In this document: one piece after another, positions 32,433 to 43,200 of the stretch | Numbering within the stretch: position 1 is the stretch's first letter | How the letters are laid out: each line of letters begins with the position of its first letter | Source: Saxidomus purpurata | Lineage: Eukaryota; Mollusca; Bivalvia; Venerida; Veneridae | Length of the DNA stretch: 64,000 bases | Assembly: GCA_022818135.1 (NCBI GenBank) | Contig: JAFMSR010000002.1 | Coordinates: 44,988,699 to 45,052,698, forward strand | Reading direction: 5' to 3' | Translations under genes and position numbers: made by a program | Notes under the pieces: model-generated | Seen by the model: only the letters and a program-made list of their open reading frames with translations | What the model was told of the DNA's origin: nothing | Databases searched by the model: none

Positions 32433-32682
32433 TATGGGCCTCGATAGCTCAGTGGTCAGGGCATTCACCTCCTGACCGTGCCCCCGGTTCGAATCCTAGT
32501 CTGAGCACGAGGTTTGTCTTTGGGCAAAGACACTGATGTCATTCATGCCAGTTCAACCAGCTGTAAATTGGCAGCAGCAGTGGAAAACTAGCGAGAGCAA
32601 AAGGTTTTCGAGAGCCACTGAATAAGCTACAACAGCTTTCTGCATAGTAATATAAATCTGTATAGATTGAAAAAAAAAACTC
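32433..32682 (+). mobile_element. tRNA-derived SINE with A tail
   Basis: The head GGGCCTCGATAGCTCAGTGG carries a clear A box, and CCCGGTTCGAATCCTAG has a perfect B box. The body has TTTGGGCAAAGACACTGATG and CAGCTGTAAATTGGCAGCAG, motifs I associate with widespread invertebrate SINEs. It ends with a run of ten A's at about 32670-32679. No target duplication was spotted. Pol III transcription would need the internal promoter, which looks intact. Confidence 0.6.
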
Positions 32683-34024
32683 TCCACTCACTTTAGAAGG
32701 TCATGCTGCTAGCAAAGGCTATCCTGACGTCAGAGTTTGGTGTTTCGCAAAAAATATTCTTCTTGTCTGTCACACGTTCTACTTAGTAGAGTGCACGTCT
32801 TGCAGTAAACTGTCTTGGTGAAATATCCCTTCATAGATACGATGACAAGTCACAGTACAGTTTGGCGTGTGGAAAATCTGAAGAAAAAAGTGTGTATAAA
32901 GTTATCATAGAAAGTGTGTGAAAATAAGTGCTAATTAGCTTCTGCAAGTCATTTAAAACCAGTAGAAAATATTCTATTCTAACTCAGAGGTGAAGAACGT
33001 TAACTAACAATAACTGGATGGTTACGATCGCTTTCCTACGTATGCGGGTGCCAAGGTTCAAATATCGCCAACTCGACTTTTTTCTTATTGTGCAAAGACA
33101 TTTATCACCATTGTCTTATTTTATTTATCTGTTAACAATTATTTGCAACTTCTATGGGGAGTAAATTGTGTTTGGTCTTAACTGGGTTTGAAATTTATGC
33201 TCTCACAGAGAGCTCTACAGAGAAACCATTGACTAATACGGAGAAGTTAAATCATGCTACCATTTACCTGTTACCATTGCTACCCAGATTTTCAAATAAA
33301 TTAATCCGTTCTTCTTACATAATCCATATAGCAACTGCAGGATTTAAGATAGTGTTTTATCATAATTATATGTTGTTTTTTTTATGTGGTATATGTGGAT
33401 ATATTACCCGCTTAGATTAATATTACCATAGCCATTAGGCAAGGGTGATATCATGCTAAGTATATCCACATATATCACCAATAAAAAAAAAGTACCCTGC
33501 CTTATGTCTTAAATATTCAATTAATTTTTTTCATTCATCATCATTCTTGGGGGCATTAAATATCCATATTGTGCGTCATTGCCACTAAATGACGTCGGAG
33601 ATAGTATAGAATTTTGATGAAAAGAAATATTTCCTTAAACTATAAATAATTTTGATCATATGGATTGTAAGAGTTACTGGAACGTCACTTTTATTTTTTG
33701 TGATTTGTAGATAAATCAGAGTGTCAGTAGAGCTGAAATTTCCATTGTGAATTGAAGAACTACACACAGATGCAACATGTCTGACGTAAGGTACAAGGAA
33801 GGACAATTTTAAAGAGTAAAAAAAATTGCTACCTGCCTGACTTGTTTGTTTGTGTGTTTGTAATTGTGCATGGGTCCAACTTTCAGGTATTATGTTACCT
33901 GATGCCTGCTTTAAATACCAATTCCTTATTACGGATCGAAGACCAGTCAAAAGGCCGGAATTTGCATGGAAGGGTAGGTAATAAAGCTATAAGCACACTC
34001 TTTCTTCATAACAGTACGCTCTTT
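32683..34024. other. Unique, with a short inverted repeat at 33385-33481
   Basis: 33387-33403 (TGGTATATGTGGATATA) and 33461-33479 (TATATCCACATATATCACC) are inverted repeats around a loop of about 60 bases. At 33010-33085 a weak tRNA-like head appears (GGATGGTTACGATCGC, AAGGTTCAAATATCG). A minus-strand frame of 121 codons (33585-33950) is the longest in the window but is not recognised and has no supporting splice context. Confidence 0.35.
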
Positions 34025-37000
34025 TCATTCTCCAGAACTATGAATTTCATTATCCTTGTAAATTACTACTAAATTTAACTGGCTTTGAAATACAAATATT
34101 TCAAGAAAGTCCGAATAAAATGTTAATATATACTAATAAAGTTGACCCTGCAGTCAGCGAAGAAGCAATAAGGAGTGTAAGTACGAACTGACGACATTGA
34201 TCTTCCTTCAAGGTTAATTAAAGACCTTGACTCAAGGGCATACAAGACTTTAACTCGGAATTTCTAAGGACAACTCAGTGTTCACAGAGTTATCCCCTCT
34301 TGCTTACATAGGTCTTATGGTACAAAGTTTATCCAATTTCAAGTGATATCAAGTATGGTTAAGTTCCTATAAATGGACAAGAATGAAATTTAACTGTTCT
34401 AAGTAAAAGGGCCTCAATTCATAATTTAAAATGCTTTAGATTTTCTTGCTCAACTAGTAAATGATTTGGGAATATGATGGTAAACTATTCCAACTTTCAA
34501 ATTAATACGCTTTAAACAGTTCAATATAAAGTTGGACATAGAGCCAAGGATAGTATAACAACAGGTTGATTCTAAAATGTTTCAGATAAAGGCAACTGAA
34601 TCTGCCTTAAAAATATGCCTGACTAGTCACCGAATTCAGTCTTGCATACAATGTTGGGGGTAATGAAGTTGAAATGGCATCAAAAGTTTCAAAGCCATAT
34701 CTCAAAAGGTTAAGGCAATCCAGTGGAAATCTCTCATTCTAAAACACCATTAAGTATTTTCGATAATTTTGAGCAAAATTCATACATTTTGGGTGTTTTC
34801 TCTTTTTTCCGTTGACCCTGCAGTTCAACTTGCATTACTTTAACACGCATGGTTGTCTGAAACAGCCCACTAGCTACGGCCAATGCAGTTTTGAAAGAAA
34901 GTGAGCATTCCGTAAGAGTATTCAGCCACCTTTCTTAAAGTTGCTTTAATAGGGCCATATAAATTACATGATTACTGTTTCATACTGACTAATGGGATTT
35001 GCTTTTCTAAATCAGCCATCTTTTTATTCTCCAGAACTATGAATTTCATTACCTTGTAAGTTACTACTAAATTTAACTGGCTTTGAAATTCAAATACTTC
35101 AAGAAGTCCAGATAAAATGTTGAATATATTGGATAAAGCTTGATGCAGTCAGTAAAGAAGCAATAAAGGAGTTAAACTTACCTTACTGACGACATTGACA
35201 TCTTCCTTCAAGATCAATGTAGACCATGATCAGCATGCACATCGGTCAGTGTCATCAGGGGGCAGTCGGCTGACACAGTAACATGTATGTAGGTTTATCT
35301 GTTGTAATTTCCATGAACGAGTATTTTGTTCCTATAAACATGCATTAATGTTATAAAAGTATGTCCGTTTCATTCTTTGAAATGTTTTAATTTATTTTCC
35401 TTGTCATAAATAATAAATCGAATTGAATTTGAACTTTAATATTTTTATAGTTATCAAGTTCTTTTAAACATGAATATAAAGTCGGACATAGAAGCCAGGA
35501 TAGTATAACAACAGTGTTCATTTAAAATGTGACACTATTCAGCTGATGACAAGTGAATCTGCCTTTGCGAACAAGCTTGACCGAAATCAGTCTATACCAT
35601 GCTGGTGGTAAACCTTTCTGACTTGGCGACCAGAATTATGAGGCCATATGATTTTATGCAATCGATATCAAATATGTAAGTTTAAACAAACCCAATGGTG
35701 GTGAGTATTACTTCCTGACAAGTGTAGACTATGATCAGCTTCTACATCCATGCCACCATATGAAAACCTGCTGACTCAGCACCATAGTTATGTTGTAAGA
35801 CCTACAAACAAGTGTTCTATAACCATAAACACACATCAGTTTGATACAGTACGTCACCATTTACATCTTTATAATTGTTAACTTCAGTTAATTACTTGCC
35901 ATAAATACGTTGTCTAACTTCCTCGACCAGTATCGACCATCATAAACTTGAACATCCATGTCATCAGATGACAATTGTCTATCTGTTGTAAGTTACACAA
36001 ACAAATATTCTTTAGGTGTAGGTATGTATTTCAATCATCCTTTAAATTCAATGTAAGATAGTTACTATAATTTACCAGTTAATTGATGGCGGGTTACAAG
36101 TCTGCCAGATCATGATCACACTTGCACATTGGTGTCGTCAGGGGGCATAATAAATCTTCGGTACATTTACCATAATTCTGTAGTAAGTTTCATAAATGTA
36201 TATTCTGTGCCTGTAAACCTGCATTTTTTATAACAGTACATCGTGAAAAGCATGTATAATCAATACAAAATAAATAAGTTTCAACTAATCGAGCTTGCCT
36301 TTGAAATCAGTGTAGACTATGATCAACTTCCACATCTGAGCCTTCATTCCATAATTGGTTTGATGGTACTAAATTACTGATTGGCTTGGAAATTCACTGA
36401 TGTCCTCCTCGGTGGTCAAGTGGTTAGAGTTGCTGTAACCTCGCATCAATTGAGGGTCATGGGTTCAAGCCCTGCTACCGACCATGTCTTTTTATGTGAG
36501 GAAGTTGGCAGTTTCTGACAGAGGATAGTGTTCTAGTACTGGTCCTTCCAAGGAACGATTGTTAGGTAAACTGCCCGCCTGTTGAAATGATCAAAAACAC
36601 GGTTGGAACAGGCGTTAAACTACTACAACAACAACATAGAAAATCTGATAAAAATGTATACTCATATATAGCCAAACTTACAGCAACCAAACAATGTATA
36701 AAGATAGTTGTTAAATCTTACCTTACTAACGACACATTAGTCTGCTTTCAAGACCAGTGTAGATCATGATCAATATGATCAACCGTGTGGTCAGGGGGCT
36801 GTCAGTTGATTCAGCACTATTGTTCTGTTATGTGTTCTACAAACAAATATTCTCTACCTGTGAATTACAATATGTCATACTATCTTTGCAGTAACTGAGT
36901 CTGACTTCGCAGCAACGGTAGACCATGCATGACCAAAATCAGAATCAGCACCGTCATACTGCTAGTTATGCATATGAATATAACGTACTTGTAAATATGT

Positions 37001-38568
37001 TTTGCATTACATGTGTTGTTTAACTTCGATGTAGAATGAATAAACTTATCCTGCAAAATAAATCCCTTCAAAGCCAGTGTTTTTGACTTTGTGACCAGTA
37101 TGGAACATAATCATATACATTGTAATAGAATCCGGCGGTGTAAAATAGCAAGTTCAACTAAACCCTGTAGCTGCAGTGAAACTTCCTTTGTGACCAGTGT
37201 GAGATCATGATCAGCCTTTACATCAGTGTGGACAGGAAGCAGTCAGCACTTTCTTTTAAACTCTGTTGTTAGTTTCACAATTGCATACTATGTACTTGTA
37301 AACATACGTCTTTTGTAATTACGTTATGTATTTTTTTTCTTGGCAGTTTATTTTAATATCACTGTCCAAAATGTATAATCTTATTGGCTGTAAATCAAAT
37401 TTCTTTACAGAATGTCCATTTACGGTATATGTAAATTAGAACCTGCAGCCAGCAAAAATATATGAAAGTTGTCATTTAATCATACCTTGTTAAAAACAGA
37501 TGAACCTGACTTGCAGACCAGTGTAGACAATTATCAGCTGTGCATGTCCATGTCACCGTGAAGCAATGGGCTGAGGCAGCACCAAAATTTGGTTGTTAAG
37601 TTTTGCAAACGAATATTTTGTACCTGGTTGCATGCTTTCATTAAATTAGAATACGCCTTTTCCAATCGATGTGTAAGCCATGTGAGTTTTTCCGCCGGGG
37701 GTGAGTGATTTTGCGACCAGTGTAAATCATGACCAGCTTGACCATCTCATCATGGAACCGATGAAAAGTATGTCTGCCAAGTTGACCAGTGTAGGCCTAG
37801 ATCATAATCAACCTATACAATCAATGTAAAATAAATATGTATAATTTGAGTATTTAAGTGGTGGCAAATAATCCTGACTTTGCTTCCAGTGTAGACCATG
37901 ATCAGGCTGCACATCTGTGTCATGAAGGGTCAATCGGCTGAATCAGCACAAAATTCCGTTGTATGTTTTGCAAAACATGGTATTCTGTTCCTGTAAAGCT
38001 TTAATTATGATATTTTAAAAAAATAAATATTTCTTTAAATAATAAACTTAAAAACCTATCATGTTTTTACAGAATGTTTGCTTAACATGTAAATACTATC
38101 AAACATAAAATCGGCCAAGAATTTCACAAAAGCGGTCATCCAACATTTATCATGCTTGTGGCTAATGATTCTGCGTTTACGACGATACATTTTGGTATTA
38201 AATAAAACAAATTTAAAACACGCTGATCTGCCATTTTGACTACTACCTAACCGTAGACACGATTTTAACCAGCCTACTCGTAAATCAATATTGCACTAAA
38301 CCTTAATGCTTTAGAGATTTTAAGGTTTCCCTATACGTTCCTTACCCGTAGACTAGATCGGCTTGCACATCCTGGTGGGACATCACCTGAACAGCACCAT
38401 AATTCTGACACTTATAAAATGTCTATTATGTATATGTAACATGTAAAATTTATCTTAATTATTAAATTGAAGTATGTCCTTTTCATTATTGACAATCGTT
38501 GATTTCATCTTCTGTGTCAGAAATACCTAATCCAATCAAACTTCAAATAAAAAAAATATCCATTTATC
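34025..38568 (-). repeat. Family P degenerate tandem array with a family A remnant and a SINE
   Basis: About nine diverged units share, on the minus strand, GCTGATCATGGTCTACACTGG (near 35219, 35724, 36111, 36312, 36761, 37203, 37524, 37728, 37897). In several this is followed about 35 nt later by AG/GTAAG. 34025-34228 recurs at 35025-35225, a 200-bp direct duplication 1 kb apart. 34229-34760 between them is a decayed family A element (AAGACTTTAACTCGGAATTT, CTCTTGCTTACATAGGTC). Stops interrupt all frames of most units, so I do not call them exons. Confidence 0.5.
36405..36640 (+). mobile_element. tRNA-derived SINE with (CAA)n tail
   Basis: The head CGGTGGTCAAGTGGTTAGAG and CATGGGTTCAAGCCCTGCTA give A and B boxes. 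The body carries GTTCTAGTACTGGTCCTTCC and GTTGGAACAGGCGTTAAACT, ending ACTACAACAACAACA. The GGCGTTAAAC end is typical of molluscan SINEs as I remember them. It sits in the family P array. Confidence 0.6.
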
Positions 38569-39184
38569 AGGAGATGTCATTTGACTAACGCCGACTTTTC
38601 TCAGTGCTTGCCAATAGAACAAAACTTTTGGCAGTAAAAGGCAAAACAACATTTTTTAAAAGGGTAAACAAGGGCCATTAAGTCAAGAGTTATCTAACTT
38701 AAATGATTGATACTCCTGGAAACAGCAAAGTTTTAAATTAATACTTATAAGTGGTTAATGATATATGTGCATGACAATGCCAGATGCACACAAAATTTTA
38801 ACTAAGAATTTCTATTTTAGTTCAATAAAGAAATAAATATCAACAGAAGGGTTATCTTGGGGGGACGCAAGTATTCCAACTTCTTTCATACTTAACAAAT
38901 ATTCTACATTAAAAAGGACCAAAATTCAAAAGAAGTCCCTGAAAGAATTACATTCTCTTGCCTACAGATGGGATTTATGATGCAAACAAGTATTCCAAAT
39001 TTCACAGCAATATCTCAAAGGGATAAGTCAATAAGTTAACCAAGAATCAATGTATTTTCTAAATCGAAAAGGGGCGATAATCCTGAAAAAAATCAAGGGA
39101 GTTATGTACTCTTGTCTGTTGATGGAGGTAATGATGGTATATAAGTATTGTAACTTTCAAAGCAATGTCTATAATGGTTTTGAA
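38569..39184 (+). mobile_element. Family A element, copy 4, left part
   Basis: A decayed 5' end (GCCGACTTTTCTCAGTGCTT), then AGTGGTTAATGATATATGTG as in copy 2 at 14.83 kb, and core units to TATAATGGTTTTGAA at 39184. It stops at the same point of the core unit where element H entered copy 3. The right part is at 58914-59107. Confidence 0.65.
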
Positions 39185-39434
39185 CCAGAGGGGCCAAGAT
39201 GGCCCTATATCGCTCACCTGGCTACCATTGGCTATAACACAAGGTCATCAATAGCAGAAAGGGTCAATTTTGACCTGGATGTTCTGATTTGGCAATCCTA
39301 GTCCACTACATAATGCTCTATCCCTGGGCTTAGTGGTTTGCCGTGAAGAATGTTGAGGTTTTCCAATATAAGCCCATCAAGTGACCCCCACCCCCACATC
39401 GGAAAAAGTTAGTTTTGACCCGGATGCCATGCTA
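39185..39434 (+). mobile_element. Family D element, split copy, left part
   Basis: CCAGAGGGGCCAAGATGGCC then CTATATCGCTCACCTGGCTA is a D start. One core unit follows (AGTCCACTACATAATGCTCT, GGGCTTAGTGGTTTG), then the beginning of the next (AAGTTAGTTTTGACCCGGAT), where it breaks. The right part at 58484 resumes about 25 bp further along the same unit. Confidence 0.65.
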
Positions 39435-40230
39435 AAAAGGCACCTACTACGGTAACCGTAATTCAATTTTAACAAAAAAAGTTTCAGTTACTAAACATTA
39501 AAAGCAAATGACTTTTCATGGCTGTTAGCTTTGACTTAATCAATTACTCTGCTTTGTGTTTGTTCTGTGCATTGTGCAAAGTTTTAGTCTGTTATGGTCT
39601 CTACTTGCACTAGGTCAAAGTGTTACTCTCTTACAGTTATTAAAATATATTTGCTTATTTTGTGCCTTGACTGCAATTTAATGAACGTGAAACCATTACA
39701 GAAGTTCTTTTACCAAAATTAAAGTGACATTCCTACCTTAAGTGTAGTGTTCCCTAAATACGAAAGGCTTATAAAAACTTGATAGCAAACCTCTTCACAT
39801 AACACATCACTTTCCTTAACATTTCAACTGACATTTTTCTAACAAACATTTTCAGAGATCATTAAATAAGAATTTTTAATTTCTGACTATTGAGATAGTC
39901 CTTAACACAGTATACTCACACTGCAGACAAAACTATACTGCTGACTAAAACATATTTTAGTAGGTCCTTTCTGTCTAATTTCCCTTCATACTATTAATAA
40001 AGCCGAGCCACAAGTAAAATATTTGACTTGAACTCATGCTTTTTCATTTTGTAAAATCTGGCTTGCAAACATAAAACTGGCAAAAGCCTTAAAAAAGGCA
40101 AGTAACTGTGCAGTGCAGAGGAGGGGATGTTAAGAGTTCACCATTTGTATTTAGCAAGTAAAATACTTAATAAATCTAAACTATTAAACAAAATTTAGGA
40201 AGAAAACCATCCGGTGTTAAGGCCTAGTAA
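39435..40230. other. Non-repetitive left flank of the satellite
   Basis: AT-rich DNA between the broken D element and the first satellite unit. ACGGTAACCGT near 39450 is a small palindrome. No gene or open frame. It may be the 5' part of the element that carried the satellite, or the ancestral sequence from which the unit was amplified. Confidence 0.4.
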
Positions 40231-43200
40231 CAAAAAAATGCAAAAATGTAATCTTTAAAAAATCAAATTGTGTTACTGATCAAAGATGAAAATGAATGCT
40301 TTTCAATGATAAGTACCAAAGGTCAATAAAGGCTCATGTACACAAAAGCTTTTACTGATTACGTAGTATGTTTTCGTTGATAACATATGGTCTAAACACC
40401 CATTCACATGAACTATATTCTGTACAAGATGTTTGAAAAACAAATTACTTGCCTCTAATATCAACCTTATAAGTTATAAGAAGATTTTGTCAAAAGTCAT
40501 AGGCAAGAACAATACTTAAAATGAATCTACCACTTCTATGGCAGGTTTATTGTCAAAACTGGTTGGCCTGAATAGTTTTTAGGTCAGTCCTTAAACTGAA
40601 ACAAACTCACAACTTAACAGAAAGCTGATAAAAATTAAATGACCAAAATAGCCATGCAATATCATTTATCTTCACAAAAGGTTTTTGTCTTCACAGAATT
40701 TTTTGTCAAAAATGATTGGCCAAAACAGTCCTCTAAATAATCCTACAGCTTCATGAGATTCTTTGTCAAATAAGATTGGCCTAATCTGTCCTGACAGAGT
40801 TTCCAAATGGCATTATTGCTTTTGTTGTTAAAGTTACTATATTGTCATAGGGCTATAATAAATAATCTCAACCACTTACTTTGTCTTTGCAAAACACTGG
40901 ATACTGGACTGGGTATATACTGCAAACCCTGCTGGGTATAACCGATATATTACTTTAAAACCAGCTACTAACATACTACACTTGTGCCTAACCTAGGAAG
41001 CCTGTTTGGCATTGCCAACTTGAAAGACAGACTTACCATAAAGCACATTCAAAGGGAGAACTCACAGGAAGACAGAAAAAAAACAGCAAATGCAAGGGTT
41101 GAGATAACGGACCTACTAATATGTCTACATTTGAGAAAAAGGTCAAAAGACAAAATCTTTTGTACAATGACTGACCTAAAAACCACACAATCATCTTTGT
41201 GCACACAGTTTATATGATGCTAACCACTAGCTACCTTTCTCTAAGGCACTCAACTTGTGCCTAACCCTGAAAGCCTGCTAGTTTTAGATTGTATCATATT
41301 GGTACAAAAATGCAAAAATGTAATCTTTAAAAATTCAAATTGTGTTACTTATCAAAGATGAAACTGAATGCTTTTTAATGTTTACTAACCAAAGGCCAAT
41401 TAAGGCTCATGTACACAAAAGCTATTACTGGTTACGTACTAGTGTTTTCATTAATATAAACCCTTACCCAAACATGAACTATCTTCCATACAAGATGTTT
41501 TTAAAAACAAATTACTTGCCTTTAATATCAACCTTATGAACTTAAAAGATTTTGTCAAAAGTCATAGGCAACAACAATACTTAAAATGAACCTACTACTT
41601 CTATGAGAAGTTTTATTGTCAAAACTGGTTGGCCTGAAAAGTTTTTAGGTCAGTCCTTAAACTGAAACAAACTCACAACTTAACAGAAAGCTGATAAAAA
41701 TTTAATGACCAAAATAGCCATGCAAGATCATTTATCTTCACAAAAGGTTTTTGTCTTCACAGAATTTTTTGTCAAAAATGATTGGCCAAAACAGTCCTCT
41801 AAATAATCCTACAGCTTCATGAGATTCTTTGTCAAATAAGATTGGCCTAATCTGTCCTGTCCAGACTTTCCAAATGGCATTATTGCTTTTGTTTCTAAAG
41901 CTACTATATTGTCATAATTAGGGCTATAATAAATAATCTCAACCACTTACTTTGTCTTTGCAAAACACTGGATACTGGACTGGGTATATACTGCAAACCC
42001 TGCTGGGTATAACCGATATATTCACTTTAAAACCAGCTACTAACATACTAAATTTTGTGCCTAACCTAGGAAGCCTGTTTGGCATTGCCAACTTGAAGAC
42101 AGACTTACCATAAAGCACAATCAATGGGAGAATTCACAGGAAGACAGAAAAAAAAACAGCAAAAGCAAGGGTTGAGATTACAGACCTACAAATAAGTCTA
42201 CATTTAAGAAAAACAAGGTCAAAAGACCAAATCTTTTGTACAATGACTGACCTAAAAACCATGCAATCATCTTTGTGCACACAGTTTATATGACGCTAAC
42301 CACTAGCTACCTTTCTCTAAGACACTCAACTTGTGCCTAACCCTGAAAGCCTGCTAGTTTCAGATTTTATCACATTAGTACAAAAATGCAAAAATGTAAT
42401 CTTTAAAAATTCAAATTGTGTTACTTATCAAAGATGAAACTGAATGCTTTTTAATGTTAACTAACCAAAGGCCAATTAAGGCTCATGTACACAAAAGCTA
42501 TTACTGGTTACGTTAGTATGTTTTCATTAATATGGCCAAAATATATCCTAAACATGAACTATCTTCCATACAAGATGTTTTTCAAAAACAATTCACTTGC
42601 CTTTAATATCAACCTTATGAACTTAAAAGATTTTGTCAAAAGTCATAGGCAACAACAATACTTAAAATGAACCTACTACTTCTATGAGAAGTTTATTGTC
42701 AAAACTGGTTGGCCTGAAAAGTTTTTAGGTCAGTCCTTAAACTGAAACAAACTCACAACTAAACAGAAAGCTGATAAAAATTTAATGGCCAAAATAGCCA
42801 TGCAAGATCATTTATCTTCACAGAAGGTTTTTGTCTTCACAGAAATTTTTGTCAAAAATGATTGGCCAAAACAGTCCTCTAAATGATCCTACAGCTTCAT
42901 GAGATTCTTTGTCAAATAAGATTGGCCTAATCTGTCCTTCCAGACTTTCCAAATGGCATTATTGCTTTTGTTGTTAAAGTTACTATATTGTCATAGGGCT
43001 GTAATAAATAATCTCAACCACTTACTTTGTCTTTGCAAAACACTGGATACTGGACTGGGTATATACTGCAAACCCTGCTGGGTATAACCGATATATTACT
43101 TTAAAACCAGCTACTAACATACTACATAATCTTGTGCCTAACCTAGGAAGCCTGTTTGGCATTGCCAACTTGAAGACAGACTTACCATAAAGCACATTCA

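Noticed and set aside
33585..33950. 121-codon minus-strand frame, the longest in the window
   Set aside because: No recognisable motif, lies in AT-rich unique DNA, and no convincing splice or promoter context.
40984..41217. 77-codon plus-strand frame in satellite unit 1
   Set aside because: Depends on a single extra A in this unit (TTGAAAGACAG); other units are frameshifted. The satellite is not coding.
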